This document shows, one piece after another, positions 1 through 9,163 of a stretch of DNA of 64,000 nt. The notes under the pieces were generated by a model. The model searched no databases. It was given only the letters and a program-made list of their open reading frames with translations, and had not been told where the DNA came from. The number at the start of each line of letters is the position of its first letter. Position 1 is the stretch's first letter. The DNA is taken from positions 1 through 64,000 of the forward strand of contig JAPPFJ010000018.1 of NCBI GenBank assembly GCA_028877215.1. Direction: 5' to 3'. This DNA comes from Gemmatimonadota bacterium. Its GTDB lineage: Bacteria; Latescibacterota; UBA2968; GCA-2709665. A program made the position numbers and the translations under genes.

Positions 1-50
1 CGGCCACAATGGCTCGGCCTCGCCTGCAGAGCGACTTTATCAACGGACTG
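1..50 (+). repeat. R4 repeat fragment (composite)
   Basis: Bases 17-50 are identical over 34 bp to the reverse complement of 22706-22739. Bases 1-13 are identical to the reverse complement of 22907-22919. The window therefore opens in a shortened copy of the intergenic element that lies complete between mgdD and gmaS, with the middle deleted. Confidence 0.75.
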
Positions 51-97
51 TTAAGCGCTGATTCTGCCGGCCGCACACCGCGGACCACGGACCACCC

Positions 98-1186
98 ATG
101 AACTCCAACCCGCGAATCCTCTTTGTTGCCCGGCGTTATCCACCCTCTGTCGGCGGTATTCAGACCTACGCGAAGGAACTCTATACCAGGCTCTGCCAAC
201 ACTGTCCCGTGACGCTCGTCGCGCTGGGCAAAGACCCGCTTTTTCACCTCGCCTGGTTCATGCCCTACGCCTTCTGCGCCGCCGTCTATCACGTTCTCCG
301 TCACCGTACCGATGCGGTATTCTTCATGGACGGCGTTACGGCCGCCCTTGCCCCGTTTCTGCGCCCCTTTACGCCGGCCCGGTTCACCGTCACCATCCAC
401 GGCGCCGAGCTGACGTTCCGGCGCGCATTCTTCAGCCACCTGATGCGCGCGGGCGCCCGCGCCTGCGACCGGACCGTGATGGTCAGCCGCGCCACGTCGG
501 CGCTCGCGGTCCGCAACGGTTTGCCCGCCGGAAAAGCGCGCGTCATCTACCAGGGGATCTACGCGGCCATCCCCGCCGGCGATGAGCATCGACGCCTGAG
601 GGACCGATTCGAGCGATCGCACGGCATCGACCTCGGCGCAAACCCCATTCTGCTGAACTACGGGCGGCAGGTTCCACGGAAGGGCGTGGCCGAGTTCATC
701 AAAGCCGGCGTCCCGTTGATGAGAGATGATATTCGTCTGCTCATCAGCGGCGGCGGCCCCGTGCGGGACGGCATCCGAAACGCCGTCGAGTCCCTGAACC
801 TTGGAGACCGTGTCTTCACGCCTGGCTGGCTCGACGACCCCACGCTGGCCATGCTCCGCCGGGAGGCGCAACTCTTTCTGATGCCCAACATCCACCTTAG
901 CCACGACGCGGAAGGATTCGGCATTGCCCCGCTCGAATGTCTGTACGCCGGCCTGCCCGTGGTCTATTTCGACGTGGATGCCCTTGGCGAGAGCCTGCGC
1001 GACGGGGGCTTCCGCGTCCCGCCCGGCGACTATCCCGCCTTTGTCGAACGGATCCACCGGTACCTGGACCTGCCCGATGAAGACAAGGAACGCGAGAAGA
1101 CCCGCGTCCAGGCGTTTGTGCGGGCCGAGTACTCCTGGGAGAAAACGACCGCGCAATACATGGATGTGTTGACTGGAAGGGATTGA
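98..1186 (+). CDS. Glycosyltransferase family 4 (GT4) protein
   Basis: A 362-residue GT-B fold glycosyltransferase, likely cytoplasmic and moving a sugar from an activated donor to a glycan or lipid acceptor. The N-terminus carries the acceptor-side signature RRYPPSVGGIQTY (residues 12-24). The donor half has NYGRQVPRKGV (about 188), an FTPGWLDD loop, and the E-x7-E signature EGFGIAPLECLYAGLPVV near residue 275. Length is normal for GT4. The ATG at 98 follows a purine-poor leader without a clear Shine-Dalgarno. It is the first of three plus-strand genes, separated from the next by a large inverted repeat. The substrate cannot be read from the sequence. Confidence 0.9.
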   Translation: MNSNPRILFVARRYPPSVGGIQTYAKELYTRLCQHCPVTLVALGKDPLFHLAWFMPYAFCAAVYHVLRHRTDAVFFMDGVTAALAPFLRPFTPARFTVTIHGAELTFRRAFFSHLMRAGARACDRTVMVSRATSALAVRNGLPAGKARVIYQGIYAAIPAGDEHRRLRDRFERSHGIDLGANPILLNYGRQVPRKGVAEFIKAGVPLMRDDIRLLISGGGPVRDGIRNAVESLNLGDRVFTPGWLDDPTLAMLRREAQLFLMPNIHLSHDAEGFGIAPLECLYAGLPVVYFDVDALGESLRDGGFRVPPGDYPAFVERIHRYLDLPDEDKEREKTRVQAFVRAEYSWEKTTAQYMDVLTGRD

Positions 1187-1228
1187 CCTCTAGATCGAAT
1201 CAGGAACGACGTTCACGGCCCAAGAAAC

Positions 1229-1332
1229 CCGGGCACCCACAAGGGGCGCCCCTACACGGTACGTGGTATACAATTTTCAACCAGATCGGATGAACGAATG
1301 AAATTGTAGGGGCGCCCCTTGTGGGTGCCCGG
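1229..1332. repeat. 27-bp perfect inverted repeat around a 50-bp spacer
   Basis: Bases 1229-1255 (CCGGGCACCCAC through CCCCTAC) are repeated as their exact reverse complement at 1306-1332. Inside the arms a further short pair, ACAATTT and AAATTGT, extends the foldback. It fills the gap between the GT4 gene and the DUF445 gene. It has the form of a small non-autonomous mobile or dispersed palindromic element. There is no T-run, so a classical terminator is unlikely. Confidence 0.85.
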
Positions 1333-1371
1333 CAGTTCGGCTGTCCTGTTTATCCATGTAAGGCTGACTCT

Positions 1372-2079
1372 ATGAACAAAAGCCTTCTGACCAATCTCAT
1401 ATCGCTCGCGGTTGTCGGTGCGGGCGCGGTCAGCCCGATATATCGGGACCAGATCCTGGCCGTCGGACTGTTCGCGACATCTGGCGCCTTCACGAACTGG
1501 CTGGCCGTACACATGCTCTTCGAAAGAATACCCGGCCTTTACGGGTCCGGGGTGGTCCCCGCGCGCTTCGAGGAGTTCAAGGCCGGCATTCGCAAGCTCA
1601 TCATGGAGCAGTTCTTCACGCCGGAGAAGGTGGAGGAATTCCTGGCCGGGGATTCCCCGGACGCACCCCTCGATCCCGAACCCGTACTCTCCGCCGTTGA
1701 CTACGACCGCATCTACGCGGGTTTCGTCGACGTCGTACTCGCCTCGCCATTCGGCGGCATGCTCGGAATCGTGGGCGGCGCCAGAGCGCTCGAACCGCTG
1801 CGGGACCCCTTCAAGACCAAGATGAAGGAGGAACTCCGCGATATGCTGCTCTCGCGCTCGTTCAACGACGCCATGGCAGCCGGGCTGCAAAGCGCTCACG
1901 CGGGGGAAGCCCTGGTGGCCCGGGCGGAGACCATAGTCACGCGCCGGCTGGAGGAACTCACGCCTCAGATGGTCAAACAGATCGTACAGGAGATGATCCG
2001 CGAACACCTCGGCTGGCTCGTGGTATGGGGCGGCGTATTCGGCGGTTTCCTCGGACTCATCGCCAGTTTCGTCCGGTAA
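1372..2079 (+). CDS. DUF445 family membrane protein
   Basis: A 235-residue protein with a hydrophobic N-terminal segment (about 5-33), a mostly polar amphipathic middle, and a C-terminal membrane segment (WLVVWGGVFGGFLGLIASF). The TNWLAVHMLFERIPGLYGSGVVP region near residue 41 is the hallmark of DUF445, a family of bacterial inner-membrane proteins without a settled biochemical role. I chose the ATG at 1372 because an in-frame GTG at 1321 would put the start inside the upstream inverted repeat. The stop lies 4 bp before the next gene, so the two are probably co-transcribed. Confidence 0.88.
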   Translation: MNKSLLTNLISLAVVGAGAVSPIYRDQILAVGLFATSGAFTNWLAVHMLFERIPGLYGSGVVPARFEEFKAGIRKLIMEQFFTPEKVEEFLAGDSPDAPLDPEPVLSAVDYDRIYAGFVDVVLASPFGGMLGIVGGARALEPLRDPFKTKMKEELRDMLLSRSFNDAMAAGLQSAHAGEALVARAETIVTRRLEELTPQMVKQIVQEMIREHLGWLVVWGGVFGGFLGLIASFVR

Positions 2080-2083
2080 TCCG

Positions 2084-3883
2084 ATGCTTGTGTACGACGG
2101 CAACTGCGGCTTCTGCGCACGTTGGGTGGACCGTATTCGCGCCGCCACCGGCGATACGGTCGAGTTTGCGCCCTCGCAGGAGGTCGGCCACCGCTTTCCG
2201 CAGATATCCCCGGAGCAATTCGAAAACGCGGTCCAGTGGATCGGTCCGGACGGCGAAGTCTACAGCGGCGCCAGGGCGGCTTTGTGCGTGCTCGCGTTCA
2301 CCGGGCCGACTGGAAGGCTGCTGTGGTGGGCCTACCGCCGCATGCCCTGGTTCGCGGGCGCCGCTGAAGCCGCGTACCGGTCGGTGGCCCGCAACCGGAA
2401 AACGGTGTCGACGGTCAGCCGATGGCTCTGGGGACAGGACCTGCGCCGGCCCGACTACCGGACTTCCGCCGTCCTGTTCCTGCGCACCCTGGCCGCGATC
2501 TATCTGATCGCCTTCCTGTCGTTCTGGGTTCAGGCGCACGGCCTCATCGGCGCACAGGGCATCCTGCCGATCGAGGAATCCGTTCGACAAGCCGCGGAAG
2601 AGGGCCACCCGCTCCGGTTTCCCACCCTGTTCTGGTTGGATCGGAGCGACACGTTCATCCATGTCCTCTGCGGGGCCGGAACGCTGCTCGCTGTCGCCGC
2701 CGTGCTCGTTCCTGCCTGCGGCCTGTTCTTCCTGTTGATGTGGATCGGTTATCTCTCCATTGTGACGGCCGGCGGCCCCTTTCTGTCGTTCCAATGGGAC
2801 GTTCTGCTCCTCGAAGCCGGTCTGCTGGCCGTGTTTCTCGCGCCATGGAAACTTCCCACCGGGCACAGCGCATTTACGCCCTCACGCCTCGTCGCGTGGC
2901 TCTATCGCTGGCTGCTCTTCCGCTTCATGTTCGCCTCAGGCGTTGTCAAGCTCACCAGTGGAGACGCGACCTGGCGTGACCTGAGCGCGCTTACCTATCA
3001 CTACCAGACGCAACCCCTTCCCAATCCGCTGGCCTGGTACGTCCATCATCTGCCGGAAATCATCCACCTCGTCTCCGTGGTCATCATGTTCGCCATCGAA
3101 CTGGCGGCGCCCTTCTTCATCTTCGGACCCCGCCGCGTCCGGATCGCGGCCTGCGCGCTGCTCGTCGGCCTGCAATTCGTTATCGCGCTTACCGGCAACT
3201 ATACGTTTTTCAATCTGCTTGCGGCGGCGCTCTGCCTGTGGCTTATCGATGACGCGTCGTGGCCGAAACGGCTCAGAGTTCCGTCTTCCGGTCGCGAGAG
3301 TGGATACTCACCCGCCCTGCAAAGGCTGGCGGCCGCGCCCCTTGCCGCTGTCGTCGTGATCCTGAGTCTGGTGTATCTCTGCAGCTTCAGCCTGCGCCTG
3401 AAAGTGTCCTGGCCCCATCCCGTGGTCGCTCTCAGCCATGCCGTGACCCCTTACAATATCGTAAACACCTACGGGCTGTTCCAGGTGATGACCACGCGGC
3501 GGCCGGCAATCGTAATCGAAGGCAGCAGGGACGGCAAAACCTGGCACCCCTATGAGTTTCGATATAAGCCGGGCGATCCGGAAAGACGGCCCCCGGTTGT
3601 GGCGCCGCACCAGCCCCGTCTGGACTGGCAGATGTGGTTCGCCGCGCTTGGCCACTACCGGCAGAGTCCATGGTTCGTCGACCTCTGTCGGCGGCTCCTC
3701 GAAGGATCGCCGCCGGTTACCGGCCTGCTCGCGCGGAACCCGTTTCCCGAGAGCCCCCCGCGATACCTGCGGGCGCAACTGTACGACTATCGCTTCACGA
3801 CTCCGGACGAAAAACGCCGGACCGGCGACTGGTGGAAACGTACTTTTCAGAAAACCTACCTGGGAAAGATTCAACTGGAGTAG
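2084..3883 (+). CDS. DCC thiol-disulfide oxidoreductase domain fused to lipase maturation factor-like membrane protein
   Basis: A 599-residue two-part protein. Residues 1-120 form a DCC/DUF393 domain with the diagnostic YDGNCGFCARW, whose CxxC is thioredoxin-like. Residues about 130 to 450 hold several membrane segments with the lipase maturation factor (LMF1/LMF2) signatures FLSFQWDVLLLEAG and RFMFASGVVKL. The C-terminal tail (RPAIVIEGSRDGKTW, PHQPRLDWQMWF) is the soluble LMF domain. LMF proteins help fold secreted lipases in animals, and DCC domains often sit beside such HTTM/LMF proteins in bacteria. An envelope redox-folding role is inference. The start lies 4 bp after the DUF445 stop. 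Confidence 0.88.
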   Translation: MLVYDGNCGFCARWVDRIRAATGDTVEFAPSQEVGHRFPQISPEQFENAVQWIGPDGEVYSGARAALCVLAFTGPTGRLLWWAYRRMPWFAGAAEAAYRSVARNRKTVSTVSRWLWGQDLRRPDYRTSAVLFLRTLAAIYLIAFLSFWVQAHGLIGAQGILPIEESVRQAAEEGHPLRFPTLFWLDRSDTFIHVLCGAGTLLAVAAVLVPACGLFFLLMWIGYLSIVTAGGPFLSFQWDVLLLEAGLLAVFLAPWKLPTGHSAFTPSRLVAWLYRWLLFRFMFASGVVKLTSGDATWRDLSALTYHYQTQPLPNPLAWYVHHLPEIIHLVSVVIMFAIELAAPFFIFGPRRVRIAACALLVGLQFVIALTGNYTFFNLLAAALCLWLIDDASWPKRLRVPSSGRESGYSPALQRLAAAPLAAVVVILSLVYLCSFSLRLKVSWPHPVVALSHAVTPYNIVNTYGLFQVMTTRRPAIVIEGSRDGKTWHPYEFRYKPGDPERRPPVVAPHQPRLDWQMWFAALGHYRQSPWFVDLCRRLLEGSPPVTGLLARNPFPESPPRYLRAQLYDYRFTTPDEKRRTGDWWKRTFQKTYLGKIQLE

Positions 3884-3944
3884 CCGGACGGCATCACGGG
3901 AGGGATCATCGGGCGCGGCGCCCGTGCGTGCCTGACATTCGGTT

Positions 3945-4901
3945 TCATCCTTTCAATGCGTCCGCGACCACGGCCGCAATCTCGGGATAGCGACGCGGTG
4001 TTTCGAGGTTGCACAATACGACGTGGTCTTTGACGTATCTGCACGCGATGTCGAACTCCGCCCGCACCCGGTCAGGCGAACGAACGAGATACGGATCCGC
4101 ATAGAGCCCGATGAACGGCACGAACGTGTTCCGCTTCGGGTCCTCGAACCGCTTCATCTCCGCGGTCTCGAATTCCACGCGCTCCAGGCTCCAGTGCGGA
4201 GGATAGAACCACGATATCGTCTGCGTACAGAAGTCCAGCCGCAGCCTGTTTCCGTAGTATTCGTTGGGATAGAACGGCGGCCAGACGTGGTTGGTGACAA
4301 CCGCATCCGGTTTGATCCCCTTCGCGTGTTCGTACAGGACGTCGGATAGCGTGACCAGACTCGTTTCGGACATCCGCGCAAGCAGTTCGGGTTCGAACGC
4401 CTCGGGCTGCTCGGCGGCCATCGTCTTGCGGATGGCCGCGCATCGATCGCAGAAACACGCATAGTGGTTCCTGAAGCCAAAACCGTCGAACGAGACACCG
4501 TCCGCGATTTCCAGCGCCCGGCTCACCCGCTCTTTCAGAAACGACCTCGAAGCCTCGTGCTCGAAGCACAGCGTGGCGCCGTCCTGCACGATGGAAAACC
4601 AACGGTGCGACAGCAGCTGGAAGTTGGAAGGCGTGTTTTCGGGTCCCGCGCGGGCGATCTCCACCTCGGCGGGAAGCAGCCGCTGCAGACATTCCGGATG
4701 CGCCGCGGCGAAGGTGTCTGACGGCCGTGCGTACACGATTGCGACGATACTGACGCCCAGCTCCGCGCCCCGCCGCGCCATTACCTCGGACGGGTCCCGC
4801 ACGATCAGGGTGTCAAAGCCCAGATCGCCGGCGAACTCAACGATCTCCCGCTGCTGCGTTTCGGTCTCCACCGGCAGATGCCAGTCCCACGCCGCCTTCA
4901 A
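3945..4901 (-). CDS. Hypothetical TIM-barrel glycosidase-like protein
   Basis: A 318-residue cytoplasmic-looking protein without a signal peptide. It alternates hydrophobic strands and helices as in a (beta/alpha)8 barrel, and contains GFGFRNHYACFCDRC near residue 146. That pattern resembles uncharacterised glycoside-hydrolase-like families in which a strand-end acidic or aromatic patch is followed by C-x-C-x2-C. I cannot name a catalytic pair. The start is TTG at 4901, supported by GGAGGGG five bases upstream; no nearby ATG exists. It lies alone between convergent and co-directional neighbours. Confidence 0.6.
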   Translation of the reverse strand: MKAAWDWHLPVETETQQREIVEFAGDLGFDTLIVRDPSEVMARRGAELGVSIVAIVYARPSDTFAAAHPECLQRLLPAEVEIARAGPENTPSNFQLLSHRWFSIVQDGATLCFEHEASRSFLKERVSRALEIADGVSFDGFGFRNHYACFCDRCAAIRKTMAAEQPEAFEPELLARMSETSLVTLSDVLYEHAKGIKPDAVVTNHVWPPFYPNEYYGNRLRLDFCTQTISWFYPPHWSLERVEFETAEMKRFEDPKRNTFVPFIGLYADPYLVRSPDRVRAEFDIACRYVKDHVVLCNLETPRRYPEIAAVVADALKG

Positions 4902-5057
4902 GATTCCCCTCCTCGCTTCATCCTCAGTAGCGCCGCCGACTCATTTGAAGTCGCAACCCTGGTAGCTGTCCACATCATAGCGCTCGCACCGCGATTGATA
5001 TCGCCACGTCGTATCGGTAACCGGTTCAAGCTGAATGCTGAGAGCTGACAGCTGTTT

Positions 5058-6236
5058 TCACTGCCTCTTATCGGCCGCTTTCCTGATCGCTTCCGCCATC
5101 TTTCGAACGCGGGCCTGCGTATTGTCCGGATGCATCGGGATCAGCACGGCCCGGCTCATTATATCGAGGGAGTCGCTGCACATATCCATGGTGTACGTCA
5201 CGTTCAGCTTCCGGTTCGACGGGAAGTTGTAGGGATTCATGTCCGGGTGGTGCGCCCCCTGTTTTCTCATGATCGGGTCCCAACGTGTATAGACGTGCCG
5301 CCCCGTATCGATGGGCAGGAACCCGCTGGCACCATTACCGCTCAGACCGTCCGCGAAGGCCCTCGCCGACGCCTCGTGCGGAAAGATGAAACCCAGGTTG
5401 CTTGCGCACTCATGCTGCAGACTGTTGTTGATGATGGAGGTCAGACCCGCGGCCCTGCCGGCCTCCAGCAACTGCCGTTTGTGGGCGCCCATCTTCTCGA
5501 GCATCCCGTCGAGTCGCCGCAGCTGGGCGTTCAGAATGGCGCCCGAGACTTCCGGGGCCCTGAAATTCTGTCCCGCGAACTGCTCGTCCTCCTTCTTCTG
5601 CTCCGGGTTCCAGTAGAACGAGCAGCAATCCGACGCCACGGAGGCGCGTCCGAAAACCGCCTTGTTGCTGGTGACGAATGCTCCCCCCTCGCCGCTGGAG
5701 ATGTTTTTGTAAAAGTTGAAGCTGAAAGCGCCGGCGTGTCCGATCGAACCCAGCATCCTTCCCTCGTACGCGCCTCCCACCGCCTGGCATGCGTCTTCGA
5801 GAACGAGCAGTTTGTGCCTTCGGGCAACGCGCATCAGCGCTTTCATATTGCAAGGAAGACCCCACATGTGCACGGGAATGATCGCCTTTGTGTGGGGCGA
5901 GAGCCTGCGCTCCACGTCTTCCGCGCAGAGCGTGATCGACTCGTCCACGTCGGCCACGACGGGTATGGCGCCTGCCGCCAGTACCGCCAGCGCGGTGGCC
6001 ATATAGGTACAGGCGGGGACGATGACTTCGTCGCCGGGACCCACCTTCAATCCCACCAGCGCGCAGTATAACGCGGACGTCCCGCTGGTTGTCATCCGGG
6101 CGTACTTCACGCCCAGGTGCTTCGCCCAACTTGCCTCGAACCGTTCGCATTCGCCCGTGCGTCCGTACCGAAAGAGCCCACCGTCTCTGAACAGTCTCTC
6201 AACACGCCTCAGTTCCAGGTCGCCGATGCGATACAT
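5058..6236 (-). CDS. DegT/DnrJ/EryC1/StrS family aminotransferase
   Basis: A 392-residue PLP-dependent sugar aminotransferase-like protein. TTSGTSALYCAL (about 49-60) is the phosphate-binding loop, VLEDACQAVGG (about 145) carries the PLP-ring Asp, and FSFNFYKNISSGEGG places the Schiff-base Lys at residue 177. Members transaminate keto-sugars for surface glycans or antibiotics, usually with glutamate as donor. The ATG has GGGAGG six bases upstream and lies only 18 bp after the preceding membrane protein gene, so the two are probably one operon. No sugar-nucleotide genes lie next to it, so the substrate is open. Confidence 0.9.
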   Translation of the reverse strand: MYRIGDLELRRVERLFRDGGLFRYGRTGECERFEASWAKHLGVKYARMTTSGTSALYCALVGLKVGPGDEVIVPACTYMATALAVLAAGAIPVVADVDESITLCAEDVERRLSPHTKAIIPVHMWGLPCNMKALMRVARRHKLLVLEDACQAVGGAYEGRMLGSIGHAGAFSFNFYKNISSGEGGAFVTSNKAVFGRASVASDCCSFYWNPEQKKEDEQFAGQNFRAPEVSGAILNAQLRRLDGMLEKMGAHKRQLLEAGRAAGLTSIINNSLQHECASNLGFIFPHEASARAFADGLSGNGASGFLPIDTGRHVYTRWDPIMRKQGAHHPDMNPYNFPSNRKLNVTYTMDMCSDSLDIMSRAVLIPMHPDNTQARVRKMAEAIRKAADKRQ

Positions 6237-6254
6237 GGCACCTCCCTTTTCCGG

Positions 6255-6911
6255 TTACACGCTGGACGCTTTCATTTGATCGACGCGCGATCCCGCCGCT
6301 TGAAGTTGCCTGAAGACGTATGCGCGCGAGATTAGCGTCACCGGTACGGACACGAACAGGCCCACGAGAATACAGAGTGCGCCGCCGATATTGATCAGTA
6401 CCGTCAATAAAAAGAAAAGAAACAGACGCCATCTGTCGCCTCTGGTTATCACGGCGCTCCGGCGCAGCGCCGACACGGCGCCTTCGCCTTCGTCTACAAT
6501 CGGATAGGCGTAAAACTGAAACAACACCAGCAGAAATACCCCCGGAACGACGAGCAGAGCCAGGCCGACAATCACCATCAATGTCGCGATCAGGGTCGCG
6601 ATAAAGTAGGCCGGCGCCAGTGGATAGTGGATGAAGAGGTCCGCGACGCGCGCCCTTCGTCCGTCGGCGAAACGCAGGGAAATCACAGCCAACCCCACGT
6701 CCATGATCATACTGCCAACCAATGCGACGATACCGGCGAGGAATGCCCAGCCCTCCGAGTGTGCATTCAGCTTGTAGACTGCACCATTCAGACCCAAAGT
6801 GACGATCAGGTACAGAATCCCGATGCCGAGGAAATACCCCAGATTGTTCCGTGTTGTCCGCCAGCCGAACCGCAGCGCCTCGGCGATGGAGAACCTGTGT
6901 GCGTGCATCAT
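6255..6911 (-). CDS. Multi-pass inner-membrane protein (DUF975/GPDPase-membrane-domain-like)
   Basis: A 218-residue protein with about five to six hydrophobic segments (about 27-45, 58-80, 103-135, 163-195). It has the pattern FSIAEALRFGWRTTRNNLGYFLG at the N-terminus and long Gly/Val/Leu-rich helices. This resembles small membrane proteins related to the membrane domain of glycerophosphodiester phosphodiesterase. No catalytic residue can be assigned. It precedes the DegT aminotransferase by 18 bp on the same strand and is probably co-transcribed with it. Confidence 0.75.
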   Translation of the reverse strand: MMHAHRFSIAEALRFGWRTTRNNLGYFLGIGILYLIVTLGLNGAVYKLNAHSEGWAFLAGIVALVGSMIMDVGLAVISLRFADGRRARVADLFIHYPLAPAYFIATLIATLMVIVGLALLVVPGVFLLVLFQFYAYPIVDEGEGAVSALRRSAVITRGDRWRLFLFFLLTVLINIGGALCILVGLFVSVPVTLISRAYVFRQLQAAGSRVDQMKASSV

Positions 6912-6978
6912 GTGCGACCGCTTTTCGGAAGTGGGTGTCGTGTGTCGTTTCCGGCCCGGCAGAGGTCTCAGTTTCCGG

Positions 6979-8190
6979 CTAAACCGATCCTGGCGCGTCC
7001 ACTCGCTGACCGGTTTGATTATACAATGCGCGTCCGTTCGCCGAACCCGGACGGATTATACGTGAGTCCGTCAGGAAGCGCGCCTTGGTCCTGCACTCCT
7101 CGTACTCGGTTCCGGTGCTGGAATCGTGGGTCACGCCGCTGCCCACGCCGAACTCTGCAAGCGCCGTCTCCCGGTCGACCGTAACCGTACGGATGGCGAC
7201 ATTGAACTGCGCCTCGGGGCCGGGCGATATGTATCCGATGCTGCCCGTATAGACCCCGCGCGGGGAGTCCTCCAGCTCCGAGATGATCTCCATGGTCCGC
7301 ACCTTCGGCGCGCCGGTAACGGAGCCGCATGGAAAGGCCGCCCTTAGTACGTCGGAAACCCCGACTCCGCCGCGGAGACGGGACCGAACGGTGGAGGTCA
7401 TCTGAAGCACGGTCTCATACCGCTCCACGTCCCACAATACCGGCGTGCGCACACTGCCGGTCTCCGACACACGCCCCAGATCGTTCCGGAGCATGTCCAC
7501 GATCATGACGTTCTCCGCGCGGTCTTTCGGCGAATTCCTCAACGCGCGGGCTTGCAGCCGGTCTTCCCCGGGCCATCGCCCTCTACGCCTCGTCCCCTTC
7601 ATCGGCCGGGCACTTAATTCACCCGATTTCAATCGGAAAAACAGTTCGGGAGAAACGGACAGAACCTGAAAGCGTCCTGTATCCACGAAGGCGGAATACG
7701 CCGTCCGCTGCGACCGGCGTAGGTCGCTGTAGAGGGCCCCTGCGTCGCCCTCGAAGTCCGCCCGCAACCGATACGAGTAATTGACCTGATACGTATCGCC
7801 GGCGGCGATGTATTCGCGAATCCCGGCCACCGCATCTGCGTACTCCGTGTCTGTAATGGACGGTCGCCACGCCGAAAGCGAGTAAGTCCGACCTGCGCAG
7901 AAACGGCCCGCCGCCGGTTCAGTCCGGCGTTCAAACAACCCGAACCAGACGAGCGGCGCTGCGTCGGGCGAACGGGTCTTCAACGCCGGATCCAGTCCGG
8001 ACGCCGCTTCGTACGCGATGAATCCCGCGGCGTGCAGGCCGCGGGATACGGCACGTTCCACTTCCTCGAGCGCGGCGTTCACCTCGCCGGGACAGGCGGC
8101 AGCGACCTGATCGACGCAACCGGAAAAAGAAAACGAGACCCCGTCCTGATCGGACCGGCGGGATTCCAGCAGTACCTCGGGCGCATCCAT
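6979..8190 (-). CDS. pabB: Aminodeoxychorismate synthase component I
   Basis: Chorismate-using enzyme that makes 4-amino-4-deoxychorismate for folate. The C-terminal chorismate-binding domain is complete: ARPMKGTRRRG, where the Lys in the P-x-KGT motif marks PabB (Ala-containing PIAGT marks TrpE), then MIVDMLRNDLGR, FPCGSVTGAPKVRTMEII, and TYSLSAW-type strands upstream. It ends without the PabC lyase domain often fused to this subgroup, and no glutamine amidotransferase PabA lies next to it. The ATG at 8190 has GGAAGGG upstream and is preferred over a GTG at 8220. Confidence 0.88.
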   Translation of the reverse strand: MDAPEVLLESRRSDQDGVSFSFSGCVDQVAAACPGEVNAALEEVERAVSRGLHAAGFIAYEAASGLDPALKTRSPDAAPLVWFGLFERRTEPAAGRFCAGRTYSLSAWRPSITDTEYADAVAGIREYIAAGDTYQVNYSYRLRADFEGDAGALYSDLRRSQRTAYSAFVDTGRFQVLSVSPELFFRLKSGELSARPMKGTRRRGRWPGEDRLQARALRNSPKDRAENVMIVDMLRNDLGRVSETGSVRTPVLWDVERYETVLQMTSTVRSRLRGGVGVSDVLRAAFPCGSVTGAPKVRTMEIISELEDSPRGVYTGSIGYISPGPEAQFNVAIRTVTVDRETALAEFGVGSGVTHDSSTGTEYEECRTKARFLTDSRIIRPGSANGRALYNQTGQRVDAPGSV

Positions 8191-8305
8191 ACGACCCTTC
8201 CGGACGGAATCGCGCAACACAGTGTGAAAACAACGCGTCAGGCCGCGACGTGAATTCGGTCGCCGGTCCTGCGCACCCGCACATCGGCGTTTCCAGGCGA
8301 AAACA

Positions 8306-9127
8306 CTAACCGCTGCTTGCGGCGCGGTATTGCGCCCAGTTGCCGTAGACGTCCACGTCCACGCCCTCCAGTTTGGGCCGGACGCCCTTCACCATAAAGC
8401 CGGGCCGTCCCATCCCCTGCCCGCCTTCCTGCCTGTTTCGGGGATCTCTGAAACCAAGCCGTACCAGGCGCCTCCAGTTTCCGCTGTGATTCACGGCCGA
8501 CCCGTGGATGGTCCAGAGGTAGAACAGGACCACGTCGCCGGCCCTGGCCGGAACCGAGACGGCATCCTGAAGCCGGTACCGGTCCGTGGGCAGGTGGGGC
8601 GCGGTACCGGCGCCCGTGATATGCTCCAGCTTTCCGAGCCGGTGCGATCCCATGAGGAACTTGATGCATCCGCTGGTTTCGTCGGCATCGTCCAGGTGCA
8701 CCAGGCAATCCGCGTACCTTCCGTCTTCGTGCGGAAAGAATGGCAGGTCCTGGTGCATGGGAAACGGCGCCCCCTTGTCCGGCGGCTTCGCGTGCAGTGT
8801 AACGTGGTGCAATTCAACAGCATCCGATCCCAGGAGATCGCCTACCGAGGCGCCCAATTCCCGCTTCGTAATGGCGCGGGACCAGGCCGCGGAATAGTGC
8901 TGCAATTCATGGATGGCCACCAGCGTGGCGGCCGCGTCCTCCTCCTCGTCCATATACTCCTTCCGCCAGGGCCCCTTCCACGCCGAGTCCCAGTTTGCGA
9001 ACTCCTTCATGATATAGTCCAACTCGTCGCCCATCTCCCGGACTTCCCCTGGAGAGAACATGCCTTCGAGGCGTATGTATCCGTTTTCACGAAAAGAGTC
9101 GACTTGCGCTTCGCTCAGCGTTTCCAT
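8306..9127 (-). CDS. Phytanoyl-CoA dioxygenase (PhyH) family protein
   Basis: A 273-residue Fe(II)/2-oxoglutarate-dependent oxygenase of the PhyH family. The facial triad is visible as HQD at residues 125-127 and distal His208 (WTIHGSAVNHSG). Arg219/220 following it would bind 2-oxoglutarate. The N-terminal DSFRENGYIRLEGMFSPGEV is the usual family opening. Members hydroxylate diverse small molecules, so no substrate can be named. It lies in a minus-strand block of catabolic genes, next to a small cupin. Confidence 0.9.
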   Translation of the reverse strand: METLSEAQVDSFRENGYIRLEGMFSPGEVREMGDELDYIMKEFANWDSAWKGPWRKEYMDEEEDAAATLVAIHELQHYSAAWSRAITKRELGASVGDLLGSDAVELHHVTLHAKPPDKGAPFPMHQDLPFFPHEDGRYADCLVHLDDADETSGCIKFLMGSHRLGKLEHITGAGTAPHLPTDRYRLQDAVSVPARAGDVVLFYLWTIHGSAVNHSGNWRRLVRLGFRDPRNRQEGGQGMGRPGFMVKGVRPKLEGVDVDVYGNWAQYRAASSG

Positions 9128-9163
9128 ATCAGGAAATCTCCCTTAAATTGTGGCCCGCGTAGC

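Noticed and set aside
1252..2148. Minus-strand open frame of 298 codons opposite the DUF445 gene
   Set aside because: The opposing DUF445 frame has family motifs, and this frame crosses the inverted repeat and the next gene's start.
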